Below, in pieces: positions 43,700 through 56,560 of a DNA stretch of 64,000 bases. Position 1 is the stretch's first letter. Every line of letters begins with the position of its first letter. Both the position numbers and the translations under genes were made by a program. Source of the stretch: Neoscytalidium dimidiatum (taxonomy: Eukaryota; Ascomycota; Dothideomycetes; Botryosphaeriales; Botryosphaeriaceae). The stretch is taken from assembly GCA_037367355.1 (NCBI GenBank), contig CM074702.1, positions 2,728,001 to 2,792,000 of the forward strand, written 5' to 3'. The notes beneath the pieces are model-generated. The model worked only from the letters and a program-made list of their open reading frames with translations. It was not told the origin of the DNA and ran no database searches.

Positions 43700-46600
43700 C
43701 TAGTTACTATCGAAGGAACTACTACGTTAGTAATAATCGATAGTAGAGTATAAGGAAATTTCGTAGATTCTAAATTCCTTAGGAAGAACGACTTGCTATT
43801 CCAACCTAAGAAACGGCCCTACGAACTTAGCACGTTCGACGGGTTATCGATAGAATACGGTAAGGGTTAGATAAGGATCGAGACCGGTTAGATACGAATA
43901 ACCCTTAGAGATTATAAAGAACGAATTAACCTAGACGTAATAATAAGCCCGAACTACGATATCGTCCTCGGAATGCCCTAGTTAAAAACCTACGACCCGT
44001 ATATTAGCTAGAGTATAGGAACTATAACGTTCCCCGGAGACAACTATGTTTAAGCACCCTCAACTCCTCGTAAAAGAGCTAGAGCTAAAGAGCCCGAGCT
44101 AAGAGCTAGAGCTAGAGGGCTAGAGCTAAGAGCTAGAGCTAAGGAGCTAGAGCCGAGAGCTAGAGACGGAGAGCTAGAGCTAAAAGGGCTATAAGCTAGG
44201 GCCGTCTAGAGAGCACTCGGTAGAGGCTAAGAGGATATTTCTTAATGCCCTACTACGTATAAAAAAACGAGGAGAGTAAGCTTATATCGTCTATATTAAG
44301 CCTAGCTTAGAATAAGAACGCCGAATTATAGTATAGATTAGAAAACGGACCTCGGAAGTCGATACTCCCTAGCCACTCGGAGGAGACTATTCGAAGAGGA
44401 TCTACGAGAGGTATAGCCCGCTAGGTAGAACCCTTAACTAGACATACAGAACGGAAAATACTACGACTAGAAGAAGTACCGGAATTCTAGAAATACGCCA
44501 TTATTTTAAGAAAGAAAAGGATTATTACCTAAGCATAGGCTATAGGACCATAAATCATTACTAAACGCAGCCCGCGCTTTGTCTATCTACTCTTTCTAAG
44601 AACGAGGCCGAGGCACTAATGAGCATCTTAAAACGAACCTAGAAAGAGGATATATCCGACCTCTACGCACACGGCCGGATACCCTATCTTATTCGTACCT
44701 AAGAAAAATAGCAAGCTCCGCCTCTATATCGACTATAGACAATTAAACGACATTACGGTAAAAAACCGATATCCGTTACCACGTATCGATGAATTATAGA
44801 ATAGACTAAGAAAAGCTAAATACTTTACTAAGCTAGACCTTAGGGAAGGTTATTACCTCGTCCGGATAAAAGAAGGTAAAGAATAGAAGACGGCTTTCCG
44901 AATAAGATTCGGATATTACGAGTACACGGTAATGCTATTCAGACTTACTAATATACCGGCTACGTTCTAGAGCCTAGTTAACGATATACTACGACCGTAT
45001 TTAGACGTATTCGCACTAGCCTACCTAGACGATATCCTAATATACTCGGAAACGCTCGAAGAATATACCGAGCACGTATATAAAGTCCTACAGGTACTAG
45101 AGGAACGGAACCTCCGGATAGCTCCTAATAAGAGCGAATAGTATATATAGAAGACTAAGTACCTTAGGTTTATTATTACCCTAGGATATATTAGTATAGA
45201 CGAGAAGAAACTAGACGCGATAAGAGAATAGCCTACGCCGAAAACTATTAAAGAAGTGTAATCCTTCCTTAGCTTTGCTAACTTTTACCGGAAGTTTATT
45301 CTAAACTATACGAAGGTATTAGCTCCGCTTATAGATTTAACTAAAAAAGAACATAGATTTATATAGGGAGAAAGATAGTAGAATACTTTCGACTTATTAA
45401 AACGAATATTTATAGAAGCACCGGTCTTAGGACTATTCTACCCTAACCTACCTATAACGGTAGAAACCGACGTATCGGACTACGCTATCGGAGTAGTTTT
45501 AAGCCAGCTAGACGAGTAAGGTAGACTATATCCTATCGCGTATTATTCCCGAAAGATAATAGGTCTAGAAAGAAACTACGACGTCTACGATAAAGAACTT
45601 CTAGCCATCGTTACGGCCTTTAAAGAATAGAGATACTACCTTAAAAGAGCTAAGTACTAGGTTATAGTCTACTACGACTATAAGAACCTCTTATACTTTA
45701 CTACTACGAAAGAACTAAACCGAAGACAGGTTAGGTAGGCTAAAGAACTAGCGTCCTACGATATAAAGATTACCTACCGAAAGGAATTAGAAAACGCCCG
45801 CGTAGACGCGCTAAGTAGAAGAACCAACTATATAGAAGGGAAGCTAGAACTATAACCGGCAATACTAGTAGAGTAGGGAGACGGGTCTTTTATACCCGAT
45901 AAACGCTAGATCTCCGCTATATATAGAAGAAAGGAGAAACCCGATAGGTCGCTTACCCCGGCTAGGCTAGTAGCCTTAGCGATACGCCTAGAAAGCCACG
46001 AATAGGATCGCAAAATCCGAGAAGCCTACGCGGAAGACGCCACGGCATAAGAAATCGGAAATCTAGAAAACGACCCCCGAGTAACTAAAGACGTAGATAG
46101 AATAATCCTGTTTTTAGGATTAATCTACGTCCCGGTAAAACTACGGGAGGAACTCGTAAAGGATATATACGAGGCCCTAGCGTATAGTTATTAAGGAACT
46201 AAGAAGACGATCGAGAGGATTACGAGAAATTACTACTTCCTAGGGCTTAGAAGGACAGTCTAACGGATAGTCACGTAATACGACCTCTATATTCGAAGTA
46301 AGGCGGCGAGATACGTACCCTACGGACTACTCTAGCTATTACCGGCATCTAAGCGCCCTTGGTAATCTATCTCGCTAGATTTTATTACGGACCTACCTAA
46401 GTCGGAAGAACTACTTACTAGAGTTAAGTACGATTTAGTACTAGTTATTATAGATAGAATAACGAAGTACGCGTACTACCTACTATACCTAAAGAAGGCA
46501 AACGCGGAAGATCTCGTATATACGTTCCTAAGAACTATCCTCGGCAACTACGGATTACTAGAAGAACTCGTATTAGATAGGGATAGACTATTTATATTAC

Positions 46601-47400
46601 GATTCTAGCAGACTCTTACTAAATAACTCGGAGCGAAATATAGACTCTCGACTACGGTATATCCGTAAATAGACGGATAGATAGAACGGATTAATTAGAC
46701 GCTAGAGTAATACCTACGCTATTACCTTAACTACGTATAGGATAACTAGGTAGAATTACTACCCCTAGCCTAGTTCGCGTATAATAGCTCTAAGGCATTA
46801 GCAATATAAGAATCGCCGTTCTACGCTAATTACGGTTACGAGCCATCGGCCTATAAAGAACCGATACCGAGTAAATTACTAGCCTAAAAGGGAATTCTCA
46901 AAGCCGACTAGCTAAAGGTACTCTACGAATAGTTATACCTAAACCTAGAATTCGTAGCCCTACGAATAGATAAATACTACGATAAGCGGTACTAGGAGGC
47001 ACCGCAGCTAAAGAAGGGGGATAAAGTCTACCTCCTTAGAAAAAATATTAGAATAAGGCGGCTAAATAACAAGCTAGATTTTAAGAAAATAGGACTATTT
47101 AAGATCGAAGAAAAAATCGGGAAAGTTAATTTCCGCCTTAAATTACTAGAAACGATACGGATATACCCCGTTTTTCACGTATCCCTCCTAGAACCAGCAC
47201 TAAAGAACGCCAAAACCGTAACCTATACGGAAGAGATACTCCTAGAAAATTCAAACGCCGACGAAAACCGAGATTAGAAAGTAGAGAAAGTCCTCGATAG
47301 CGGCTATATCGACGGTTAATTCCGGTATCTTCTTAAATAGAAAGGAGAATAGGACGATACCTAGAAACCGCTAGAAAATTACGACGGATATAGATAACTT
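43700..47400 (+). pseudogene. Family-2 pol (protease, RT, RNase H, integrase, chromodomain), RIP-mutated
   Basis: Readable landmarks in one frame with many stops: protease-like stretch about 43730-43990; RT with [13 protein letters not shown] (about 44715) and YLDDILIYS (about 45023); RNase H about 45460-45830; integrase about 46200-46900; chromodomain about 47285-47400. Stops are almost all TAG/TAA at expected Trp and Gln positions. No separate envelope gene is seen. Confidence 0.8.
44076..44200 (+). repeat. GAGCTA-rich minisatellite inside family-2 pol
   Basis: About 125 bp of imperfect units such as GAGCTAGAGCTAA between the protease and RT regions. Reversing the RIP change suggests an original Glu-Pro-type coding repeat, i.e. 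a flexible linker in the polyprotein (inference). Confidence 0.65.
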
Positions 47401-47469
47401 ATTAATAAGTTCTATCGTCGAAACCCGGATCGACTAATACCGCCGACTCGTCAAATATAAAGGACCTAA

Positions 47470-48170
47470 AATCGAAATTAGGAAATAGAGACTGCCGCGC
47501 TTAATCAACCGACTCGGAGCTCTCGAACGGCGTAGTAGCAGAACTAACGCTAGGCGACCCGACGGAACGGGATAGACCCGTAGTAGCGTTAGCTAAGACG
47601 TCGCCACGTATACGCTTTACTAATCGCTCCTCCTCAGCGTCCTTAGGGTTAATAGGATCCCCCGCCTCGCGAGCGGCCTCTAAACGATCTAGCTCCTTAA
47701 GATCCTTAACGGTCTACGCCTTCTTAGAAATTATTAGGCCCCCACGCGAACAGTCTCGCTACTTACGAATACGCTGTAACCGGGCTATATTCTTCTAAAG
47801 AAGATCTAGCATCGCTTACTCCTCTAACTCGGCCTTGTCGATAGCGCGCTTTAACCGGAAAACTACGGTAGTCAGCGTAAAGCTTCGAAAAACGGGAGAG
47901 GGACGAATAATTAGAATCCTCTAAGCCGCTACTATCGTAGGCGGATAAGCCCCGACGAACGTATTCGCTACAACGTTTATAGCTAAGGTCTATTCTATAA
48001 ACCACCTCTATCTCGCCCGGCTTACGACGGGCGTTCGCTAGTAAATACGCAGTGTAAGGAATAGGTATCCTCTTACTAAGAAGGTTAATTTTAGAGGCTA
48101 AAGACTTACGCTTAGCCTTCTAGAAGTTACGCTTACGCTTAGGAGGTATAACGGGACGAGACTTACGAAG
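47470..48170 (-). pseudogene. Family-2 antisense gene between pol and 3' LTR, RIP-mutated
   Basis: A minus-strand frame still open at 47763-48005 contains KRCSEYVRRGLSAYDSSGL, where Tyr stands at positions that were probably Cys before RIP (TGC/TGT to TAC/TAT). Its place and Cys-rich, basic pattern match the antisense frame of the family-1 element at 62617-63186, although the two proteins are otherwise different. The function is unknown. Bounds are approximate; only the open part is firmly seen. Confidence 0.5.
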
Positions 48171-48254
48171 AAGAAAATAAAGAAACGATAGAAACCTAAG
48201 ATATAGGCTAAACGGAAGAATCTTTGGGCCGAAGATTCCTAAGGAGGGGGGTAG

Positions 48255-48951
48255 TATTACGAACCCTACGGGCTTTATAGCCGCGAGGGCCGCGAGCCCG
48301 TACGGGAAAAAGAGCCGTAAGGCCCTAAGAAGCCTACGTATAGTAGAGCCGCACTCCTTAAGCCCGTACGGGAAGACTAGGAACACGGGATAACGGTGCG
48401 CACGGGAACGCTAGTAGGCAACAACGACTACCCGTACGGGAAGGACGCCTACGGGCGCAACGACTAGAAAAAGGGGCACGGGCTAACGTAGAGCCGTAGG
48501 GGACGAAGGACCGCACGGGCGGGAATTAGAAAAGCCGATAAGGATAAGAGTATAGCGGTAATATCGTCCGCTAATACTAGTAGAAGTCGGACTCCCGAAA
48601 GTAGGCTTTAGCGCCCGAGTTACGTAAAACCTATAGGACCCACACGGGATTAGAACTAATCTAAACCTCTAATCTAAGGCTCTAATCTAATACTATAATC
48701 CCTAGATTACTATAGCTTTCCTATAGTATATAGATATACTCGTTAGATAGTACTTTAACCCTCGTAGTTAACTTAAAGTTCTAATTCGATACTATATTAA
48801 CTTAAAGGTAATAAGGCCTATCGAACTCCTATATCCCGTAACTTCTTATTCTATTATCGCTCCCCTTTCCTCGTCTTTAAGGTAAACCCTTCGATAAACC
48901 CGAACCTACTAGGTAACTCCGAAGCCTAGTAGTAGAGGCCCCGTCGTTATA
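48255..48951 (+). repeat. Family-2 3' LTR
   Basis: 697 bp, preceded by the polypurine tract at about 48239-48254 and followed by the target duplication CTTTC. Confidence 0.88.
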
Positions 48952-48956
48952 CTTTC

Positions 48957-49280
48957 TAGGGCCGATATAGTAGTAGGTAGGGGAGGTTTATATAATAGTA
49001 GGGTAGGAATTAATTAATAAGTTAACTACGAGGGTCCTAACTACGCTAAATAAGTATAGTCTATATATAGTAAGTAATTAGTACGATTAGTAGTAATCTA
49101 TAATATTAACCTACTAATTAATACTAATTAGTAGTTTAAGCTCTACTAAGCGAGTATATAGTAGTTTAACGTATTAGTATCGGTAGGTATTCTACCGAGT
49201 AAGCCCTGAGTTAGTTACGTAGGCGGTAAGTAGTCGTAGGGTTTCGTTATCCGCCTTTTCTAGGCGACTATACCGTAATA
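48957..49280 (-). repeat. Family-1 LTR, second piece of the split copy
   Basis: Continues the family-1 LTR exactly where 40956 left off, after the family-2 insertion and its duplication at 48952-48956. Ends CCGTAATA. The two pieces add to 384 bp, the length of the intact LTR at 55055-55438. Confidence 0.85.
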
Positions 49281-49373
49281 CTATCCCCCCTCTAGGTAAC
49301 CTTCGGCCCGAAGGTCGAGTATAAAGGTAGTTGAGCTCCCTACTTAGTTCCCTTAAGGTTATTTCTTACCGTT

Positions 49374-50010
49374 ATATCTAGTTCCGCTCGTCGATACGCG
49401 CTTCTTACTCGTATCCTTCGTAACGGTATTAACGCTCCTAGACGTTATTCTTTTTACGTAGAGAGACCTTATCTTCGTTATCTTATATCGCCGGATTCTA
49501 AGAGGTATTACGAGTATACTAAGCGAGGCTATCTTTATTTCTTTCCTTCTAATATAGCTTCCCCTATTAAGTTTCGTCGTGTAGATTAATAATAGGACCG
49601 GGTACGGGCTTAGATTAAGTAGACTTAGCGCGAGATCGAAAGGGATAAGGCCGAGATTTAGCGGTTATAAGAGGAGGCTTAACGTTTAGTTCGTCGTACC
49701 GCTACTTCTTAGTCTAAGGTAATCCGCCTATTACGGATACTTTTCTTTCTAGATTCCTAGAGTTAGGAGTTATTTAAGCGGGAGTTGGCGGCTATTACGG
49801 CTAAGAAGGCGTAGGAGGCGCGGGCGGCTTAGGGGTCCTTATTATCTAGTTTAGGCGGTAGTAACGTAGCGGGTTTCGACGGGCTAGTTTCTTAAGAGGT
49901 ATTAGTAGACTAGTTTTAGGTGTTCTTAACGCCTCCTCTAGGGTTTACGTCGTAGGAGGATACTCTAGGTTTAGGCGGTTAGGATTTCGTCGGTAGTATT
50001 TATAGATAAG
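49374..50010 (+). pseudogene. Antisense gene of the RIP-mutated family-1 element
   Basis: On the plus strand, opposite to the element's own coding strand. It corresponds base by base to the antisense frame of the young copy (62617-63186); its start ATG has become ATA at 49374-49376. Numerous TAG/TAA stops. The family-1 copy it belongs to spans 40897-55438. Confidence 0.6.
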
Positions 50011-53000
50011 TTCCTCGTAGTTAAGGTAAGAGATTAGTTCCTATATGGTTCCTACGGTTCCAATGAATCCGCTCCTTCCTATTTAATAAGGTACTTAAAT
50101 TAACCGTCGATCTAGTCTCTATCTAGGATTTTCTACGTTCTATTCTTTTTATCATGTTATTAGATATTTTAAGTTCTAGATTAGATTCATGTTATTATAT
50201 ACGGTTTAAGTAAAGAGATATTAAAACTGGTGATATACCTACTTATTCTAAGTAATCTAAGTTTAAAGAAAATAGGTAAGTTTTTTTAATTTAGTAGGGT
50301 CTAATTTTTTATAGTCTAATTTGTCGCTTAATCGTATTATTTTAATATTTTTCTAAGAAGCTAGACTTTATCCCCTCCTGGCGGCGACGCCATAGCCTGC
50401 TTATTATAGTATATAGCTATTGCATATAGTAAATTTAATATCTCTGTTAGTTTCTAGTATAGTTCGTAGCTAGTCTACTCTAAGTATAGCTTTTGCGTTT
50501 AGTACTCTGAGATCTGTGGTTCTCTAAAGGTAGTAGAGTCGAATCTATAGTTAGCGTAGAAGGGCGTAGTTTATATAGCTTTCGTTAATATACTATTATA
50601 CGCGTATTAGGCTAATAGTAGGAGTTCGACCTAGTTATTTTACCTATAGTTTAGATAGAATCTTAGGTACTATTCTAGCGTCTAGTTAGTTCGTTCCGTT
50701 TATCTATTAGTTTACGGGTATACCGTTATTAATATTTTATATTTAGTTTCTAACTTATAGACTAGGGTTTACTAGAACTTAGCTCTAAATTATAGGTCTT
50801 AGTCCGTAATTAGTTCCTTAGGTATCCCGTAGTAGGCAAAGATATATCTAAGGAAGAGGTAGGCGTAGCCCTTTACTCTAATTTTCTTATTATAAGGGAT
50901 AAAGTATACCTATTTTATTAGACGGTCGACGATAACTAGAATAATATTATATCGTACTTTAGTTACGGGGTCTACTAAATTTAGTAGGTCGGTAATAAAA
51001 TCTATTATAACTAATTTCTAGGGTTTAGTTAGTATTATAATAAGCTATAGTTATTCGTATAGTATATATCGTACCGCCTTATTCTTTACGTATTCGTTAT
51101 ATTTCTAGATGACTTTCTCTACTATTTTCCTTATTCGGGGAAAGTAGAAGTATCTTATAAGCCGTTCTAAGGTTCTTATTCTTCCTAGGTATCCGTAAAC
51201 TACGGACTCGTAGTATTTCTTTATTAGCCGTTTACGCAGGGATATAGGTACGTAGATTTTTCCGCGGAATAGTATATTGCCTCTATAGTCTTAAACTAGG
51301 TCGGGGTCGTTATATTCGAGGGTGCCTATTCGTTAAAGTAGTTCTTAGAATAGCGGATTATTATTATATTTTCCTTAGATAATTTATTTCTAAGTAGCGG
51401 TATTATCTCCTTCCTCGTTTACTATTTCTTCTATAGTTTCTCTAAGTATTAGTATAGGTTCCTTATTCGGCGGTTTCTCTTCGTCCTCCGGCTCTTACTC
51501 TAGTATTAGGTCTCGTAGAGGTTCGTCGTCGTTAATAGGGCTCCCTAGTCTTATAATAGGTGCTAGTATTCGTTCTTCCTAGGGTACGTCGGATTCTTTA
51601 ATAATTCGGGGGCGGTTAGGGCCTAACGTGCCGTTACTATTTTATCGTAGTACTACTAGTAATAGTTCTAGCTTTCCTTCTACGTAGTCGGCTCTACGGC
51701 TAAGTACGTCGGCCTTACTATTTTTACTTCCTTTACGGTAGTAGATCTTAAAGTAGAAGGGGGCGAGTTATTCTACCTATCGTATTTGTCTTCTATTTAA
51801 TACCTTAGTAGTTGTAAAGTATTCTAGATTCTTATAATCCGAATATATCGTAATTTCGTAGTTGGCTTCCTTAAGGTAGTATCGCTATTCCTTAAATACG
51901 GTAATAATTACGAGTAGTTCTTTATCGTATATCTCGTAATTAAGTTCCGTAGGCGATATTTTTCGGGAGTAATACGTAATAGGGTGTAACCTTCCCTTAT
52001 CGTCTAGCTGGCTAAGGGTGGCGCCGATAGTATAGTCGGATACGTCGGTTTTAAGGTAGAGTAGCTTATCGGGGTCGAATATAATTAGTACCGGTACTTC
52101 TACGAAGGCCCTTTTAAGTTAGTTAAACGCCTTTTACTAGGGTTCCTCCTAGGCGAAGGGGGTATCCTTTCGGGTAAGTCGGATTAGTAGTTCGGCTATA
52201 TATAAGTATCGTTCGATAAATTGTCGGTAGAAGTTAGTAAATCCTAGAAAGGCTTATACTTCTTTAACGTTCCTTAGTTCTAGCTACTTTAGGATATCTT
52301 CCATCTTTTTTAGGTCTATAACTACCTTTCCTAGTTCGATAATAAAGCCTAGGAATTCTACCTTTTAGGTATAGAAGGTGCATTTTTCTAGTTTAACGGA
52401 GAGGTTATATTTAAGTAGTTTCTAGAGGACTTTAGATATATATTCCTTATATTCTTTAAGGGTTTCTAAGTATATTAGAATATCGTTAAGGTAGGCTATA
52501 TAGAATCGGTCTAGGTATTCCCGTAGGACGTAGTTAACGAGGGCTTAGAATATAGTAGGAGCGTTAGTAAGTCCGAAAGATATTACTAAGTACTCGTATA
52601 GGCCGTATTAAGTTCTAAATATAGTTTTCTATTTATATCCTTCCTTAATTCGGATAAGGTAGTACCTATCCCGTAGGTCTAGCTTAGTAAAGAATCGCGC
52701 TCTAGAGAGGCGATCCCTTAGTTTGTCGATACGAGGTAGAGGGTAGCGGTCTTTAATAGTAATGTCGTTTAGGGATCTATAATCTATATAGAGGCGTAAC
52801 TTACCTCCGGGCTTTAGTATAAAGAGGACGGGGAATCCTACTAAGGACTAAGAGGGTCGGATATATTTCTTCTTTAGTAATAAGTCTAAGTGTTCCCTTA
52901 TTACTTATAACTCCCTTTCCGATATTAGGTATAAGGGTCTAAATTAGGGTTCGGTGCCTAGTTTTAGGTTAATCTTATAGTTCTATAGTTTATATTCCGA

Positions 53001-55054
53001 TAGTACGTCTTTAATCTTTTCTCTAAAAATTTTCTTAAACCGGTAGTATTCCTTAGAAACGCTATTAAGGTATTATTCGTATATTCTAGTAGGGTTATCT
53101 CCTCCTATAGATATTAGGTAGTTTAGTTTTTCTCGTTTAGTAGTACTAATCTATCGGATTCTTTTCTTATTCGTAGTAGTAGGGCGATACTATATTATTT
53201 TAATTACTTACCTCTTCTTTCGAATCCTTTCTAGCGTAGCTTTCGAAATTAGGCTTACGTAGGTAATCGGTTTAGTTATAGTACGTGGTTTCTATTCTAG
53301 TTCTTAATTTCGTTCTCTAGACTTAAGGGTGATTCCTCTATTATTCTAATCGTATTATATTTTCTATTTCTTTTACTAAGGGATGCCTAGAATAATATTA
53401 TACTTAGGAATTTTAGTAACGTCTAGATAGATACGTTCTCTATAGTTTTTATATTCGAGGGTTAGTTTCGGGGTTTCGATAATTACCTTTCTATCTCTAA
53501 AGGAGCTAGGGGATCTATTAACGGTTCTTAGCTAATATAGTTAGTCCTTTTCTCTGGGTTTTAGATTAGCTTTTTCTACGAATCGGTTTAAGACGTAGTT
53601 TCCTTATAATACGGAGTCGATAAGGGTAAGCGCTCGTCGTCTATTAATTCTTATTACGATAACCTAGTAGTTCCCGTATTCTACGGAATCCCCCTCGCTT
53701 TCTAGTAGGTGTCCTATAGTTTTTCCGGTCGATACTACTATAGTTCTATAGGGTAGGAGGCTCGTCTACTATAGCCCTAGTTTAGTAGGCGTTTCTAGTT
53801 TTTTAGATAGTACCCGCTAATATTCTTAGCCTTCTAGTAAATAGGGTAGGCCTCGATACTATAAGTAGACTAGTAGATAGTATTATAGTCGGGGGTCTTA
53901 GGCCGTTCTTTAGTAGCCGAGGTAGTTTTCTTATCGTTAGTCCGCTAGTTACTAGTTCGTTTATCTAGATAGTTCCTACTAATATATTCGTACTTTCTAT
54001 AGTAGAAGTAAAGACTCTTTTCGCGCCGTCTCTATTCTTTCTCCGGCGCTAGCCAAGGGTTTCGTCGTTAGTTAGTATCTAAGTCTATAGGGTCTCCTAA
54101 GAGTAGATTATTTCGGGGTTACGAGATATTAGCCGAGTATCGGGTTTAGCCTATTTCTTATTTAAAGTTAAATAGTTATTAGTCGACTCGGATAGCCGTA
54201 TTAATAGTCTCGCTAAGATCTCTAGATAATCCTATACGAGCAAATTTAGCCTTTATATTATACTTTAGCCCTTTATAAAAGATATATTTAAGGGATTAGT
54301 CGTTCTAATTAAGGTAGGAGGCGAGTATACGGAATTCCGTAACGTATTCCGAGACTAATCGAGTTTATCGGAGGTCCTAAATTCGAAGGGCGGCCTCCTA
54401 CTCCTCGTTTTTACTACTAAAGGCTTGCCTAATTACGTCGGCGAAGCGATTATAGTTAGCGAATAGGCTGCTAGTTTCCGCAACGATAGCCGGAAGCGAA
54501 GTCCTTTCGATAGGGTTCGAACTATCGTGCTACGTTACCTCGAAGGTAGGTTCCTACGAAGCGGACCCTTTCCTTATCGTCCTTAAATAACGTTTTATAG
54601 AACTCGAAGTAGTTTTCTAACTAGGCTAGGAAATCGTTAAGTTTACGCCGATTTCTATCGTAGGTATCGGGGGTCTTAATCTTTAGCTTAGTATTATATC
54701 GGGTCGGTTCTAATATCGCGGGGGTGGCTAGTATAGAAGGCTATATAGTGCGGTTAACGATAAAGGCTTATCCTTGAATAAAGTACTCTAGAAGAACTTA
54801 ATCGTAGTTATCGCTAGCGTCTTTCGGTACTCTAGGTCCGTTAATTACTCGACTTAAGGAGGCTATACCCGAGAAATACGCTTCCGAAATAAGTAGTCTT
54901 ATATTAAGGGCTAGGTTTCTAGGGATTAAGAGACGGATTAACTAAAGCTAATCCTCCTCCGTTAGAAGGTTATTTCTAATTTTAGTCTAGGATATTATAG
55001 TTAGTAGTTTTTAGGGTGGGTTTACCTCCGGTATCTATAAAAAGGTAGTTAAAG

Positions 55055-55438
55055 TATTACGCCGAGACTCTTTTTAGGGGGGTCGGGGCGCGTCGTTAGA
55101 TAGCTTAGGCTTTCTAAGGCCAATATAGTAGTAGGTAGGGGAGGTTTATATAATAGTAGGGTAGGAATTAATTAATAAGTTAACTACGAGGGTCCTAACT
55201 ACGCTAAATAAGTATAGTCTATATATAGTAAGTAATCGGTACGATTAGTAGTAATCTATAATATTAACCTACTAATTAATACTAATTAGTAGTCCGAGCT
55301 CTACTAAGCGAGTATACGGTAGTTTAGTATATTAGTGTCGGTAGGTATTCTACCGAGTAAGCCCCGAGTTAGTTACGTAGGTAGTAAGTAGTCGTAGGGT
55401 TTCGTTATCCGTCTTTTCTAGGCGACTATACCGTAATA
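55055..55438 (-). repeat. Family-1 LTR (element's 5' LTR), RIP-mutated
   Basis: 384 bp starting TATTACGCCGAGAC and ending CCGTAATA, followed by the duplication TATAG. Against 57163-57547 the differences are nearly all CpA/TpG to TpA. Confidence 0.88.
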
Positions 55439-56064
55439 TATAGCTCTTTATATAGCTAATAGTATTTTATTATATATAATTAATATTTTAAATACTATTT
55501 TAGGTAGTTTTAGAGCTTTTTTACTAGATTTTTAATAGATATTAAGATTCTAATTCTATTATAGAATCTCTAAAATCCTCTATAATTCTACTTATTATAC
55601 GCTATTTTAAAGATTTTCTTCTCTACTAAAGTTAAAATATAGAGACGATAGTAACTATCTTCTAGATTTATATAATAGATTAGGCTATTCCTTAGAAAAA
55701 AATAAAGTCTCTATACTATCTTAGAAGGCTTATCTTTCTCTTTAAATATCTATATATATAGCGCCCTTATTAACCGTTTTAATTAAGTACTTTATTAATT
55801 TTAATTATTTTACTCTATAGTTAAGACGGTATTTCTTTTTTAAATTAGCGGCCTTAGTTAGCGTATTAGAATCTATACTTTAACTCTAAGATTTTATACG
55901 GCTTTATTATTTATATATTCGCTTACTAATCTATTAACTATCTTTTTCTACGCTATTTTACTAGCTATCTTTTATTATACTACGCTATTTACGACTAGTC
56001 TAAGTATTATTTTATTATTTAATTTCTACTACTTATTTTCTTATAACTTTTTTATAACTTTATC
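55439..56064. other. AT-rich RIP-mutated relic DNA, middle part
   Basis: Continuation of the relic interrupted at 40896. No frame and no recognisable family. Confidence 0.55.
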
Positions 56065-56560
56065 TATAACGACGGGGCCTCTACTACTAGGCTTCGGAGT
56101 CGCCTAGTAGGTTCGGGTTAGTCGAAGGGTTTACCTTAAAGACGAGGAAAGGGGAGTAATAATAGAATAAGAAGTTACGTAATATAGGAGTTCTATAGGC
56201 CTTATTACCTCTAAGTTAATATAGTATTAAATTAGAACTTTAAGTTAACTACGCGGGTTAAAATACTATCTAACGAGTGTGTCTATATACTATAGGAAGG
56301 CTACGATAATTTAGGGATTATAGTAATAGATTAGGGTCCTAGATTAGAGGTTTAGATTAGCCCTAATCCTACGTAGGGCTCTTATAGGTTTTACGTAATT
56401 CGCGGCGCTTAGGTTCGTTTTCCGACTCCCGACTTCCGATCGTATAAGCGGGTAGTATTACCGTTCCGCCGTACTCGTTCCTATCGACTTCTTACTTCCT
56501 ACCTATACGGGTTCGCAATCTTTATAGCTATAACGCCCGTATATTCTAGAGTTCGTAATA
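56065..56560 (-). mobile_element. Family-2 solo LTR, RIP-mutated
   Basis: Reverse complement of the family-2 LTR: starts TATAACGACGGGGCC and ends GAGTTCGTAATA. The duplication TTATC flanks it (56060-56064 and 56561-56565). It is 496 bp against about 690 for the other copies, so part of the CG-rich half is missing or never existed in this variant. A solo LTR arises by recombination between the two LTRs of an element. Confidence 0.82.

Larger units (their letters stand above)
40957..48951 (+). mobile_element. Family-2 Ty3/gypsy chromovirus, RIP-mutated, nested in a family-1 LTR
   Basis: A complete 7995-bp element flanked by the duplication CTTTC (40952-40956 and 48952-48956). LTRs of 689 and 697 bp begin TATTACGAACCC and end CGTCGTTATA (RIP forms of TG..CA). 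A polypurine tract (AAGGAGGGGGGTAG) precedes the 3' LTR. The order gag, protease, RT, RNase H, integrase, chromodomain is readable in plus orientation. Gln and Trp codons have become TAA/TAG throughout, so nothing is functional. Confidence 0.9.
40897..55438 (-). mobile_element. Family-1 Ty3/gypsy chromovirus, RIP-mutated, interrupted by a family-2 element
   Basis: Bounded by the five-base duplication TATAG (40892-40896 and 55439-55443). Removing the family-2 insertion and its duplication leaves about 6.54 kb, matching the young copy at 57163-63643 in reverse orientation. The right LTR is 55055-55438 (384 bp). The left LTR is split into 40897-40956 and 48957-49280, again 384 bp in total. In between, RIP-altered homologues of the young copy's gag, protease, RT, RNase H, integrase and chromodomain can be followed on the minus strand (RT about 52000-53000, integrase about 50400-51300). 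CpA/TpG are almost fully converted to TpA and no frame survives. Confidence 0.88.
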
